Positions 33,985-43,865 of a DNA stretch of 64,000 nucleotides are shown here, piece after piece. The notes below the pieces were generated by a model that was given only the letters and a program-made list of their open reading frames with translations, was not told the origin of the DNA and searched no databases. The stretch covers positions 487,776 through 551,775 of the forward strand of contig NZ_KB906674.1 of NCBI RefSeq assembly GCF_000381545.1, given 5' to 3'. Positions within the stretch are counted from its first letter, which is position 1; every line of letters starts with the position of its first letter. This DNA comes from Rhodonellum psychrophilum GCM71 = DSM 17998 (GTDB taxonomy: Bacteria > Bacteroidota > Bacteroidia > Cytophagales > Cyclobacteriaceae). The position numbers and the translations under genes are program-made.

Positions 33985-34511
33985 TTTCGTCCTACTCGGT
34001 GAAAAATAACTAGCCACTTATTTTTATGCTTTTTTTAAATTGAGACCAAATTAAATCAATTAAAATGTCCCGCTGATTTCAGCGTATCGCTAAACGACTA
34101 TGGACAGTATATTGTGTAGTTTCATCAAAAATTTATGATTGTTATGGCGGTAGACGTTATTGTTCTTTGTCGGTAAGGGATTGCTTTAATTTTTCTGAAA
34201 TGTTGTTCCAAATTCAAATGGAGTGCTTATTGGAAGTTATTCTGGGGTTGAACCTAAAAGCAGATAGCAGATCCTTTTTATTTCACAGGCCCTTCCATCA
34301 TTGAATGAATTTTGATTTTGTTGAGGACAATTCCCGTTTTCCAATTTCGGTTAATTGCCGTTTCTTGCCAATCACACTTATTTTATCATAAATACCATTA
34401 GGATGCTTTGACTCCGGAATTCAATTGATTTCCTAAATTTAGCAAATTTTCCTTTTGATAGAATTTAATTATTTAGTTTATTAGTGAACGATTAGGTTAA
34501 CATGATTTCTT
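33985..34511. other. 527-base non-coding stretch before the efflux operon
   Basis: No convincing coding frame or RNA gene is visible on either strand. A 6-bp hairpin with a 2-base loop (34071-34084) stands in an otherwise AT-rich stretch. TAAATTTA (34434-34441) resembles a -7 element, but the nearest TTTG (34407-34410) is 23 bases upstream, so the promoter is uncertain. The base composition and lack of frames are compatible with a degraded gene, but I could not identify one. Confidence 0.5.
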
Positions 34512-35585
34512 ATGAATCCAAACAGATTGGTTTTTCTTGGCATTTTATTTTTAATGACTGTACTTTCCTGTAAGCAAGAGAAACCAGAAAGTCAGGACCA
34601 AACCCTAGAATCCTTCCGAGGAGAAGTAGCGGCCACCCTAGTGAATATTGCCATTGCTGAAAAAAAATCTTTTGACTATCTTATTAATGCATCCGGAAAA
34701 CTGGAGGCGGTCAATCAAGTTAAAATCGTGGTACAGCGACAGGGGATTTTGAACGAGCTTTATGTTAAGGAAGGAGATTTTGTGGAAAAAGGAAAAATCC
34801 TCGCCAGATTGGATGAATCCAATATCCAGTTCAATCTCGAGAAAGCCAAAATCCAAAGAAAAAATGCAGAAGCCAATTACCAGTCAGAGATTTTGAGTTT
34901 TCAAACCCTCATGGAATCCGGGGATACAGCAAAAATCGCGCGCATCCAAGACCAACTGAAAGCAAAAAGCGGTTTGTTTACCTCCGAGATAGAGATGAAA
35001 GAGGCGGAACTGGATCTCCAAAAAGGGGTTGTCATTGCCTCCATCTCCGGCAGAATAGCAGATCTCAAAATCAAGAAGGGAAGTTTGGTCTCTTCAGGAG
35101 AGGATTTGCTCGAAATCATCAACGTCAATCAGCTGGAGCTAAAAGTCAAGGTCCTCGAATCGGATATCAGTCAGATTTCCATTGGTCAAAGTGCCTCCAT
35201 TTTCCCTGTAAGCGGAGGGGCTGGAGACATTCTGGGAACAGTCCGCAGCATCAATCCCAAAGTGGATGATAATGGTCTCGTTCAGGTCAGTATTCAAGTC
35301 AGCGGCAACACTGGGCTTTTACCAGGGATGAATGCGAGAGCAGTCATCCGTTCTCCCCAAAATAACAGTATTGTAGTGCCAAAACAGGCTTTGGTTTACC
35401 GGTCGGGGAGACCAGTGGTCTTTACGGTCGAAAAAAATGAATCCAAATGGAATTATGTGGAAGTCGGCAAAGACAACGGGAAAGAAGTTGAAATCCTCAC
35501 CGGTATCGAAGTTAATGCCACGGTGATCACTTCCAACAATCTTCAGCTGGCCCATCAGGCACCCATTCAAATCGCAAAAGACTAA
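34512..35585 (+). CDS. RND efflux periplasmic adaptor lipoprotein (MFP family)
   Basis: Membrane-fusion protein that would join an inner-membrane RND pump to an outer-membrane channel. The 357 residues begin with a lipoprotein signal (lipobox VLSC, lipidated C20). A lipoyl/barrel-sandwich part (KIVVQRQGILNELYVKEGDFVEKGKIL, in two pieces: KIVVQRQGILNEL and VKEGDFVEKGKILARLDES), a short coiled coil (about 110-160) and beta-barrel domains (VKVLESDISQISIGQ, about 210-225) follow. The next gene starts 5 bases downstream, so it forms an operon with the two pumps. The substrate cannot be told from sequence. Confidence 0.93.
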   Translation: MNPNRLVFLGILFLMTVLSCKQEKPESQDQTLESFRGEVAATLVNIAIAEKKSFDYLINASGKLEAVNQVKIVVQRQGILNELYVKEGDFVEKGKILARLDESNIQFNLEKAKIQRKNAEANYQSEILSFQTLMESGDTAKIARIQDQLKAKSGLFTSEIEMKEAELDLQKGVVIASISGRIADLKIKKGSLVSSGEDLLEIINVNQLELKVKVLESDISQISIGQSASIFPVSGGAGDILGTVRSINPKVDDNGLVQVSIQVSGNTGLLPGMNARAVIRSPQNNSIVVPKQALVYRSGRPVVFTVEKNESKWNYVEVGKDNGKEVEILTGIEVNATVITSNNLQLAHQAPIQIAKD

Positions 35586-35590
35586 GGGCT

Positions 35591-38500
35591 ATGGTTAGAT
35601 TTTTATTGGCGAGGCCTATCGCGGTTTTGATGACTTTTGTCGCCTTGATGGTGTTTAGCCTTATCGTTTTTCAATCTCTTCCGATTTCCCTTTTACCTCC
35701 CATCGATGTGCCACAGATTGTGGTCAAGATAAATTATCCCAATGCTTCCCCCGAAGCGATTGAGCAAAATGTGCTATCTCCCATCAGAGAAGGCTTGATG
35801 ACACTCAAGGGGCTTGAAGACATGGAAAGTAAGGCTGGAGGGGAAGTTGGTACCATTCGGCTCAGCTTTGATTACGGCACTAAAATGGAATTGGCCTATA
35901 TCGATGTCAATGAAAAAATAGATCGAATTACCAGCAGTTTACCTTCGGGACTTCCTAGGCCTCAGGTAATCCGAATCAATACCAATGACATCCCGGTGGT
36001 CAGGGTCCAAGTGACCCCAAAAGAAGGCATCAATTACAATGAAGTCAGTTTGCTCGCAGAGAATGTCTTGAAAAAGAGACTGGAGCAATTGGAAGGTGTC
36101 TCCCTAGTGGATATCAATGGTAAAAAAGACCGTATCATCACCATCAGTCCCAACCTTGCTGCACTCAGGGCTTTGGGCTTGACCACTGACAATGTGATCA
36201 ATGCCATCCGATTTGGCAATGAAGAACTTCCGGGAATCAGTGTTGAAGATGGTCAATTCAGATATTACCTACGGCTTGCCACCAGAGTGGACACTCCCGA
36301 AGACATCATGAAACTTCCCGTCCCGGGAGAGGATGGTCTAGCGGTGGACCTGGGACGCGTGGCTGAGGTCAAGTACGAAATTAAAGAGCCCTTGGGGTAT
36401 CATCTTACTGGGAGTCAAGAAGGCTTGGTCATCACGGTACACAAACAGGCTTCTGCCAAAATGAACTTGTTGATTCCATTGATTTATGAATCATTGGAGG
36501 TGTTCAAAGCTGATTATCCAGAAGTAACCTTCGAACTGACGCAGGATCAATCCATGTTGCTCAATGCCGGAATCAGCAACCTACAGACCAGCTTGCTATT
36601 CGGTGGACTGTTCGCCTTCGCGGTGTTGTTTGTCTTTATCGGCAATTACCGCACACCGGTAATCATCGGGATCAGTTTGCCGACTTCCCTGATCATCAGT
36701 TTTTTGGTGTTTTACTTTTTTGACATTTCCATCAATGTGATTTCCCTCAGCGGTTTGGCCTTGGGCTTAGGGATGTTGATCGATAATGCCATCATTGTAT
36801 TGGACAATATTACCCGCAAAAGAGCCGAAGGATTGGATCTTTTTGAAGCCTGTGTAGAAGGGGTGAATGAAGTGCAGTCCGCATTGATCAGCTCCGTTTT
36901 GACCACACTGGCTGTTTTTATACCCTTGGTTTTCCTCAGCGGAATTTCAGGTGCCTTGTTTTATGATCAGGCGGTTTCGGTGGCAGCGATCCTTTTTGTT
37001 TCCCTTATGGTGGCCTTTATCTTCCTGCCGATGCTCTATTATTTTTTCTTTAGGTCAAAGGGAGATAAAATAATGGACAATGAAAACAGCAAAGCATTTA
37101 GTGGCATTTTAAAGGGCTACAAAGCATTGTTTAGAAAGGTTTTCCTTAGAAGGAAATTGAGTTTAGGTATTTTTTTAATCTTGATTCCTGCAGGATTATC
37201 AATCGGTTTTTTCTTGGATACACAAGGGCTTCCACCCATTGAAAAGTTTGATGTGATGGTGGAGATTGACTGGAATGAACCCATTGCGGCCTTGCAAAAC
37301 AAAGACAGAATTGTCAGTTTGATGGAATCCATCAAGGGCAAATACAGCAAAGCGGAATCCGATATTGGTGTACGCCAATTTTTGTTATTTGATGGGGAAA
37401 GCTCTATTCAGAAGGCGAGTCTTTATTTCCTTTTTGAAAGCGAAAGTGAAAAAGAGGAACAAATGCGATTGCTGGGAAATCTGATTGCACAAAATTTTCC
37501 CCAAGCGGCTGTTGGCATTATGGATGCTCCTAATGCTTTTGATCAGCTTTTTAATTCCAATATGCCTTATTATGAAGTCCGATGGAAAGATCTTGCGACC
37601 AAAAAGCCAATTGAGGAAGCTAAAATGGATCAATGGCTGGAAGTATTTCCTGTGGATCAATGGGAACGTGGGCCGGCCTTGCAAAAAGAAGCCTCGGTGA
37701 TTTTCAGGCTGGATGCAGCAAAAATGGCGCTTTACGGGATTGATCTATCCAGGATTCAGGACCAGATTTTAAGGCTTTTCGGCAATTTTTCCATTACAGA
37801 GATCAAGCGGTTTGGAGAGATTACGCCGATCAGGTTAAAATCTAAGGACATTAATTTTGAACAGATGCTACAAACCAATTATTTGATTGGCAGAGACGGG
37901 AACGAATACGCCCTTGGTAATTTTATCTCTTTTACTTACGAAAACCACTACAAGAATGTGACCGCTGACAAGGGAGGTATCTATCAATCTGTCACGTTGG
38001 AAAGCCAAAATCCTTCCGATTTCAATGCTGAAATTTCCCAATGGGGAGCCGATCGGAACTTGGGTGTAAGTTTTTTTGGACAGTATTTTCGGGATCGTGA
38101 AAATATCCGGCAGTTGATTGGCATCCTTTTGATTTCCGTTCTTTTGCTTTATTTCATCCTTTGTGCCCAATTCGAAAGTTTCATCCAACCTCTCATCGTG
38201 ATTTTCACCTTGCCGTTGGGTATTGCTGGGGCGTTCGTGGTGTTATGGATTACAGGCACTTCGCTCAATGTGATGTCGGCCATTGGCTTGGTGGTCATGC
38301 TGGGAATCATGGTCAATGATGCCATCCTGAAAATTGACACGATCAACCGATTGAAGATCAAATACAAAAGTGATCCTTTGATGAATTCATCACAAATTCT
38401 GGACAAGGCTTTGTTTGAGGCCGGAGAAATAAGGTTGAAGCCGATTATGATGACCTCCATCACGACCATCTTGGCTTTGCTTCCGGTAGTTTTCAGTGCT

Positions 38501-38620
38501 GGATTGGGTGCTGATTTGCAGCGACCATTGGTCTTTTCGGTAATCGGAGGACTTACCATCGGGACATTCACTGCACTGTATTTTGTGCCATTGGCCTATT
38601 CTTTTATCTCAAAAAAATGA
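35591..38620 (+). CDS. RND family efflux transporter permease, first of tandem pair
   Basis: Proton-driven inner-membrane pump of 1009 residues with two repeats of six transmembrane helices and large periplasmic loops. The N-terminus (LLARPIAVLMTFVALMVFSL) is helix 1. In helix 4 the proton-relay motif is GMLIDNAII, with D398 kept and Asn at the second AcrB Asp position. In helix 10 the position of AcrB Lys940 is occupied by N909 (MVNDAIL). These variations occur in many AcrB-like pumps other than HAE1, so the relay differs from AcrB. The gene overlaps the next by 4 bases (ATGA). Confidence 0.94.
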   Translation: MVRFLLARPIAVLMTFVALMVFSLIVFQSLPISLLPPIDVPQIVVKINYPNASPEAIEQNVLSPIREGLMTLKGLEDMESKAGGEVGTIRLSFDYGTKMELAYIDVNEKIDRITSSLPSGLPRPQVIRINTNDIPVVRVQVTPKEGINYNEVSLLAENVLKKRLEQLEGVSLVDINGKKDRIITISPNLAALRALGLTTDNVINAIRFGNEELPGISVEDGQFRYYLRLATRVDTPEDIMKLPVPGEDGLAVDLGRVAEVKYEIKEPLGYHLTGSQEGLVITVHKQASAKMNLLIPLIYESLEVFKADYPEVTFELTQDQSMLLNAGISNLQTSLLFGGLFAFAVLFVFIGNYRTPVIIGISLPTSLIISFLVFYFFDISINVISLSGLALGLGMLIDNAIIVLDNITRKRAEGLDLFEACVEGVNEVQSALISSVLTTLAVFIPLVFLSGISGALFYDQAVSVAAILFVSLMVAFIFLPMLYYFFFRSKGDKIMDNENSKAFSGILKGYKALFRKVFLRRKLSLGIFLILIPAGLSIGFFLDTQGLPPIEKFDVMVEIDWNEPIAALQNKDRIVSLMESIKGKYSKAESDIGVRQFLLFDGESSIQKASLYFLFESESEKEEQMRLLGNLIAQNFPQAAVGIMDAPNAFDQLFNSNMPYYEVRWKDLATKKPIEEAKMDQWLEVFPVDQWERGPALQKEASVIFRLDAAKMALYGIDLSRIQDQILRLFGNFSITEIKRFGEITPIRLKSKDINFEQMLQTNYLIGRDGNEYALGNFISFTYENHYKNVTADKGGIYQSVTLESQNPSDFNAEISQWGADRNLGVSFFGQYFRDRENIRQLIGILLISVLLLYFILCAQFESFIQPLIVIFTLPLGIAGAFVVLWITGTSLNVMSAIGLVVMLGIMVNDAILKIDTINRLKIKYKSDPLMNSSQILDKALFEAGEIRLKPIMMTSITTILALLPVVFSAGLGADLQRPLVFSVIGGLTIGTFTALYFVPLAYSFISKK

Positions 38621-41600
38621 CTCCTTTTAGAATCGTCATCGCTTTTATCGTTCTCTCCATCATTGGCATTGCTCTGGTGCCGAAGCTCTCGGTGGACCTG
38701 AACCCCAGGGAACAAGAGCCGATTTTGTCCATCAGTTACAATGTGCCGAGATCTTCTCCGGAATTGGTGGAAAAATTGGCTACCTCACCTTTAGAAGGAG
38801 CGATGTCCCAATTGGCAGAATTGAAAAAAATCAATTCCGTTTCCAATTATGACCGTGGATCGATAACACTTCGGTTTGACAAAAGGACGGACATGGAATT
38901 CAAGAAATTCGAAGTGGCTTCCATTATCCGTCAGGTTTATCCCTCGTTGGACCCAAAGGTTGCCTATCCCCTGGTGACACAATCCTCCGAGCGGAGAACG
39001 GATCTCAAAACCCCTATTCTCACCTACAGTGTGAATGGGCCATTTGCTTCCTTCGAAATCAAAAAAATAGCTGAAGACGTACTCAAAACAGCACTCAATC
39101 GCTTTGAAGAAATCGAAGAGGTCACGATCAGGGGAGCAAATGACTTGCAGCTTTACGTGACCTATGATATCCAAAAACTCCAGTCACTATCGCTTTCCAA
39201 AAGCAATATTTCCACGGCTGTATCCAATGCTTTTGGGCGAACTTATCCCGGCGCAGTGGTCAACAATAAAAATGAAACGCTTTTTATCCAAGTGGATCGC
39301 TCTCTGAAAGAAATCAGTCAACTGGAAAATCTGCTGATCACTACCAAGGCAGGGAAGGAAATTTATCTACGGGATATTGCCCAATTGACCCTGGAAGAAT
39401 CCGAACCCAACACCTATTACAGGATCAACGGCAATAATTCCGTCACGCTTTCGGTCATCAACAGGGATGGAGTGAACAAGGTGATCCTGGCAAAAAACAT
39501 CAAAGCTGCGATTGAAAACTCCAAAAGCCTTCTCCCGGCTGGATTTGAGGTGCGTTTGGAAAATGATGACACGGAGTTTTTGGAAAAGGAACTCCAAAAA
39601 ATATACAAGCGATCGGGTCTTTCCATCTTGATCCTCATTGTCTTTATTTTCCTGATCAATAGAAATATCAAATACTTAGGGATCCTTTTTCTTGGCATAT
39701 TCGTCAATCTGAGTATCTCGGGAATTATACTTTATCTGCTTAAGGTGGATATCCATTTGTATTCCCTAGCAGGATTGACCATTTCATTTGGCTTGATCGT
39801 GGACAATGCCATCATCATGGTCGACCATTTGCACAAGCATAAAAACCGAAAAGTGTTTTTGGCCTTGTTGGCAGCTTCCTTGACGACCATTGCGGCGCTG
39901 ATGATCGTATTTTTCCTACCAGAGGAGGATCGGAAAAACCTCACTGAATTTTCTGTGGTGGTATCGGTCATGCTGGCGGTGTCTCTTTTTGTAGCCTTGT
40001 TGTTTACGCCAGCATTATATGAGATGTTTTTTGGGTCCAAAGGAAACAAAGGAAGGGTGCTATCTATCCCTCAACTGAGAAATAGGGTAAAGGCTTTCAG
40101 GATCTTCAGAAATGGGATTTCGTTTACGGCCAAATACAGAAAAGCTTTTGTTACCGTATTGATTTTGATCTTTGGGTTGCCGGTGTTTTTCCTTCCGGCC
40201 AAATGGGAAGGGCAGGAATGGTACAACAAAACCATTGGGTCCACTGTCTATCAGGAAGACATACGGCCACATGTGGATAAGTATTTAGGGGGATCTCTCC
40301 GGATGTTCGTCAGGGGCGTTTTTGAAAAATCATCCTATCGGGAGGCGGAGAAAACCCGGCTTTACGTGTCCGCCAGGCTTCCTTTTGGGAATACTTTGGA
40401 CCAAATGGATTTTATCATGAAAGAGTTTGAGAACTTTTTGAAAGGTGTGGAGGGAATCGATCAATTTGTCACCTATATCCAGTCCGGCCAATATGCCCAA
40501 ATCGTGATCACTTTCAAGGAAGCCTACGAAAAATCAGCTCTGCCTTACCAATTGAAGGGAAGACTTTCGGTGAAATCCACGGATTGGTCCGGAGCCGGTT
40601 GGAGTATCTACGGAGTGGGACAGGGATTTTCCACCGGAGGAACAGGTGATGGGATTCCATCTTTTAGGGTGGAAATGAAAGGGTATAATTATGATGAATT
40701 GGAAAAACAATCCGTGGTTTTGGCAGATAAGCTTCTTTTGCACAAAAGAATCCAAGAAGTCAATACCAATGAGAGATTGAATTACAATGAGCGGAAAACT
40801 GAAGAATATGTACTTCGTTTGGATCAGTCAAGCCTTGCCCTTGGACAAACCAACCAATACGAAGTTATCAATGCATTGAATGACGTATCCAAACCTGTGG
40901 GCCCCACGACGTATTTGGCTTTGGCAGACAAAAATTACGGAGTGGTGATCAGGGAAAAAGACGCGCAAAAATATTCTAAATTTGATTTGGAAGAAAATAG
41001 TCTGATCGGTGGAAAAGACAAGATATTCAAGGTGAGTAATTTCGGCACCCTCACCAAGGAAACCACCACCAATGCCCTGCACAAAGAAGACCGACAGTAC
41101 ATCAGAATTGTGGCATTTGAATACATGGGTTCAGCGAAATTTGGCAATGAATATTTGGATGAGGTTTTGGGGGATGTGAAAGCTTCCATGCCTATCGGCT
41201 ATTCCGCAAAAAAACAATCTTACAATTGGGATTTCAACAAAACCAAACGACAATATGGTCTGATTTTGATCTTAGTGGTCGCTATTTTCTTTATCTGCTC
41301 GGTACTATTTGAAAACCTCAAGCAGCCATTTTACATCATTGCCATTATTCCGCTATCCTTCATAGGCTTGTTTTTGATTTTCTCATTATTTGATTTTTAT
41401 TTTGACCAAGGTGGGTATGCTGCATTTGTAATGCTGGGTGGCTTGGCGGTGAATGCGGCAATTTTTATTGTCAATGATTTGAATAACCGAACCAGTGGGA
41501 CTTACAACAGGAATGTCTTGAAGGCTGTCGCCGGAAAAGCCATACCGATTATGCTGACCATCTTATCAACCTGCTTTGGTTTGATTCCCTTTATCATGGA

Positions 41601-41715
41601 AGGGCAAAATGAAATCTTCTGGTTTTCGCTTGCGATCGGTACGATAGGCGGATTGATCTTCAGTATTGTTGGGGTGTTTTTGGCGCTTCCTGTCTTTTTG
41701 TGGAGGAAAAAATGA
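38617..41715 (+). CDS. RND family efflux transporter permease, second of tandem pair
   Basis: The second pump subunit has 1032 residues and is clearly divergent from the first rather than a recent copy. Its helix 4 motif is FGLIVDNAIIM (D396, N397), and the helix 10 Lys position is N946 (LAVNAAIF). Translation is coupled through the ATGA overlap. Two unlike RND permeases with one adaptor recall MdtB/MdtC of Enterobacteria, where a mixed trimer is formed; that this pair behaves likewise is an inference. No TolC-like channel gene is nearby. Confidence 0.94.
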   Translation: MTPFRIVIAFIVLSIIGIALVPKLSVDLNPREQEPILSISYNVPRSSPELVEKLATSPLEGAMSQLAELKKINSVSNYDRGSITLRFDKRTDMEFKKFEVASIIRQVYPSLDPKVAYPLVTQSSERRTDLKTPILTYSVNGPFASFEIKKIAEDVLKTALNRFEEIEEVTIRGANDLQLYVTYDIQKLQSLSLSKSNISTAVSNAFGRTYPGAVVNNKNETLFIQVDRSLKEISQLENLLITTKAGKEIYLRDIAQLTLEESEPNTYYRINGNNSVTLSVINRDGVNKVILAKNIKAAIENSKSLLPAGFEVRLENDDTEFLEKELQKIYKRSGLSILILIVFIFLINRNIKYLGILFLGIFVNLSISGIILYLLKVDIHLYSLAGLTISFGLIVDNAIIMVDHLHKHKNRKVFLALLAASLTTIAALMIVFFLPEEDRKNLTEFSVVVSVMLAVSLFVALLFTPALYEMFFGSKGNKGRVLSIPQLRNRVKAFRIFRNGISFTAKYRKAFVTVLILIFGLPVFFLPAKWEGQEWYNKTIGSTVYQEDIRPHVDKYLGGSLRMFVRGVFEKSSYREAEKTRLYVSARLPFGNTLDQMDFIMKEFENFLKGVEGIDQFVTYIQSGQYAQIVITFKEAYEKSALPYQLKGRLSVKSTDWSGAGWSIYGVGQGFSTGGTGDGIPSFRVEMKGYNYDELEKQSVVLADKLLLHKRIQEVNTNERLNYNERKTEEYVLRLDQSSLALGQTNQYEVINALNDVSKPVGPTTYLALADKNYGVVIREKDAQKYSKFDLEENSLIGGKDKIFKVSNFGTLTKETTTNALHKEDRQYIRIVAFEYMGSAKFGNEYLDEVLGDVKASMPIGYSAKKQSYNWDFNKTKRQYGLILILVVAIFFICSVLFENLKQPFYIIAIIPLSFIGLFLIFSLFDFYFDQGGYAAFVMLGGLAVNAAIFIVNDLNNRTSGTYNRNVLKAVAGKAIPIMLTILSTCFGLIPFIMEGQNEIFWFSLAIGTIGGLIFSIVGVFLALPVFLWRKK

Positions 41716-41833
41716 GAGGGGTTAAAGTCTTTTCAGGACAAAAATAATTGAGCATCCTGTCATATAAATCATAATTCCCGACACTAAAGCATAAGGCTAC
41801 CAATTTTGGGATGCTGTCAAAACAATCCTTTTT

Positions 41834-43027
41834 ATGAAACGTCATCCCCTTCCCATTATATTAATTTTTTCCACCTTGATTTTTTCGCACTGTTCATCAG
41901 GTGATGAAGGGGTAATCGATGATCCTCTTGTTTCACTGGAACTTGAATTGGTAGATTCCTTGATGGTGGATGAATTGGTTCCCTTGCGCTTGCAGGATTA
42001 TTCTAAGGAAGTCGGACTTTTTATCCTATTTGACTCCAAGTCCAAAAACCCCATTTTCGTTGATGAAAAAGGTGAAATCATCCACAGATTTAACCTTTCC
42101 AAAGAAGGGCCAAATGGAACTGGTGCCAACGGTGCTTTTGGGTATAAATTTATTGACAAAGAGAGGTTTGTGGCTCAGGGTGCGTTCTCTGGTTATTTTA
42201 TTTATGATCTTCAGGGTAATCAAATTCGCAAAGTTGCCAACAATGCCAAAGAGCTGTATCGATTGAGTATTTACCGCAATAGAACGACTTTTCATCCTTT
42301 TGTCGAAAATGGGCAGGATCTGATGCTTGGGGAAGAGCAGAACTTTTTTTCGAATGAGGATGCTGATTATAAAAAACTCGGGACAGCATATTATGCCAAA
42401 ATCAGTGGGGTCTACCGCTACAATTTGAATTCTGAGGAAAATGAAATATTGGAATCCTATCCAGAATTATGGGAACCGAGATTGAACGACCGTTTTGTGG
42501 GGCCTGATTTCCCATTTGTGGCCCTTCATGATTCCAAACAAAAATATGCATTGTTGCCTATGGTCGGTAATCAGGTTTTTGTTTATGAATTCAGGGAAGG
42601 AAAGCCAATCTTGACGAAGGACATCCACCTTTCTCATACGCTCCGGCCAGACTTGTCACCGCTGCATTCCACTGAATTTGAGAATTCCGATTCAGAATAT
42701 CCCAAATTCAACAATATTCTATTTTCGGGAGAATACTTGATTGCTTCGTTCAGCTCCAAGATTCCTTTATCAGTCATCACCGAACTTCGAGCCAAATCGG
42801 AGGAATATTACAGGTTGCCGGAGTTCAAAGAAGCTCAGAAAAAATATGTGAAAACCTACCATATCGTAGTCAAGAACGGAAAGCAGATCGGAATCATTGA
42901 TAATCTCTCTGTAAATGGGGAATTAGAATTCATGGATGCCAATGGAATCTTATATGTCAACGACAATGCGAACCCAGAGGAAGAGAGGGATTACAATATA
43001 TTTTACAAACTGAAAATCAAACAGTAA
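41834..43027 (+). CDS. lipoprotein, probable beta-propeller (DUF4221-like)
   Basis: A 397-residue protein with a lipoprotein signal (SHCSS, lipidated C20). After the signal the sequence has repeated blade-like strands with the pattern FDSKSKNPIFVDEKGEIIHRF and YFIYDLQGNQIRKV, and a Lys/Glu-rich tail. This resembles the DUF4221/6-bladed propeller lipoproteins typical of Cyclobacteriaceae, judged from general features only. It is 118 bases after the efflux genes, and a shared transcript is possible but not shown. Function unknown. Confidence 0.6.
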   Translation: MKRHPLPIILIFSTLIFSHCSSGDEGVIDDPLVSLELELVDSLMVDELVPLRLQDYSKEVGLFILFDSKSKNPIFVDEKGEIIHRFNLSKEGPNGTGANGAFGYKFIDKERFVAQGAFSGYFIYDLQGNQIRKVANNAKELYRLSIYRNRTTFHPFVENGQDLMLGEEQNFFSNEDADYKKLGTAYYAKISGVYRYNLNSEENEILESYPELWEPRLNDRFVGPDFPFVALHDSKQKYALLPMVGNQVFVYEFREGKPILTKDIHLSHTLRPDLSPLHSTEFENSDSEYPKFNNILFSGEYLIASFSSKIPLSVITELRAKSEEYYRLPEFKEAQKKYVKTYHIVVKNGKQIGIIDNLSVNGELEFMDANGILYVNDNANPEEERDYNIFYKLKIKQ

Positions 43028-43127
43028 AAAAGCTGATGGTTTTCTTATTGCCACCGCAATTGGAATTCATTTTTTCGTGAATGAATAAGATACAAAAACC
43101 CCTAAAAATGGATTTGAAATGATGGTT

Positions 43128-43832
43128 TCAAAAATAAAAGCTCACACCAATGGAAGGTTGGATCATGGTAAATGGTGATCGCCTTGTCGAATAGACGAAT
43201 TCACCATCCACTTCTCCGTCTGGGTCATATTGGTATTCAGTGTCTTGGCGTGTGAGGTAGTCCAGCCTGGTGCTGTTTTGATACATCAGTCTAATTTCCA
43301 GTTGGCCTTTTTGTGCGGATTTGAATGGGATCATCACTCCGCCACCGAGTTGATAGGCTCTCGACCAATCGGAAAAATCCCGGTCTTCCTCAATAACATC
43401 TTCAAATATGCTTGCCCTGATTTTGTACCGCGTGTAGGCATAGATCCCTCCTGCCTGAGCTTCGATAAATGGGAATACTTTTCCATAGATCTCTGGGAAA
43501 AACCGAAAAACACCCATCATGGTGAGCATGTTGTTGTTTCGCCTCAGCCGCAATTCATCGTTGAAACCTACATAGAGATCATCCCTTTTTTCCAGTTTGG
43601 TGCCATATATGCCATAGCCAAAACTTAATCCAATTTCCAAAGGGGTTTTAGGGATTTGGTAATTTGCCCAAAAAGCCAATTCAGGCAACAAGATGCCACC
43701 AGCAGCAGCTTTAAAATCACCAATGGGAATCCCGGTTTTGACCTGAAAGCCTCCGATAAAATCTTGGGCATTTGTCTCCAAAAATGGAGAAAGAAAAGTA
43801 AGAAGGAACAATAAACGTCGCATAAATCTCAT
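43128..43832 (-). CDS. outer-membrane beta-barrel protein
   Basis: A 234-residue protein from ATG at 43832 (a further ATG is three codons in). A signal peptide (RRLLFLLTFLSPFLETNAQ) precedes many alternating hydrophobic strands (GLSFGYGIYGTKL, IEAQAGGIYAYTRYK, YQLGGGVMIPFK, MIQPSIGVSFYF). It ends in phenylalanine, as outer-membrane barrels do. Length suggests about eight strands. No catalytic motif is seen. Its role is unknown. Confidence 0.75.
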   Translation of the reverse strand: MRFMRRLLFLLTFLSPFLETNAQDFIGGFQVKTGIPIGDFKAAAGGILLPELAFWANYQIPKTPLEIGLSFGYGIYGTKLEKRDDLYVGFNDELRLRRNNNMLTMMGVFRFFPEIYGKVFPFIEAQAGGIYAYTRYKIRASIFEDVIEEDRDFSDWSRAYQLGGGVMIPFKSAQKGQLEIRLMYQNSTRLDYLTRQDTEYQYDPDGEVDGEFVYSTRRSPFTMIQPSIGVSFYF

Positions 43833-43865
43833 ATTCAACACTTACGAAAAGTGCAAAAGAATTGT

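Noticed and set aside
34071..34084. 6-bp hairpin CGCTGA-TT-TCAGCG
   Set aside because: A 2-base loop is sterically poor and the surrounding sequence shows no T tract or conserved element; chance symmetry is as likely.
41716..41833. Repeat-like GCATCCTGTC / GGATGCTGTC segments
   Set aside because: The copies are imperfect and widely spaced, with no terminal structure of a mobile element.
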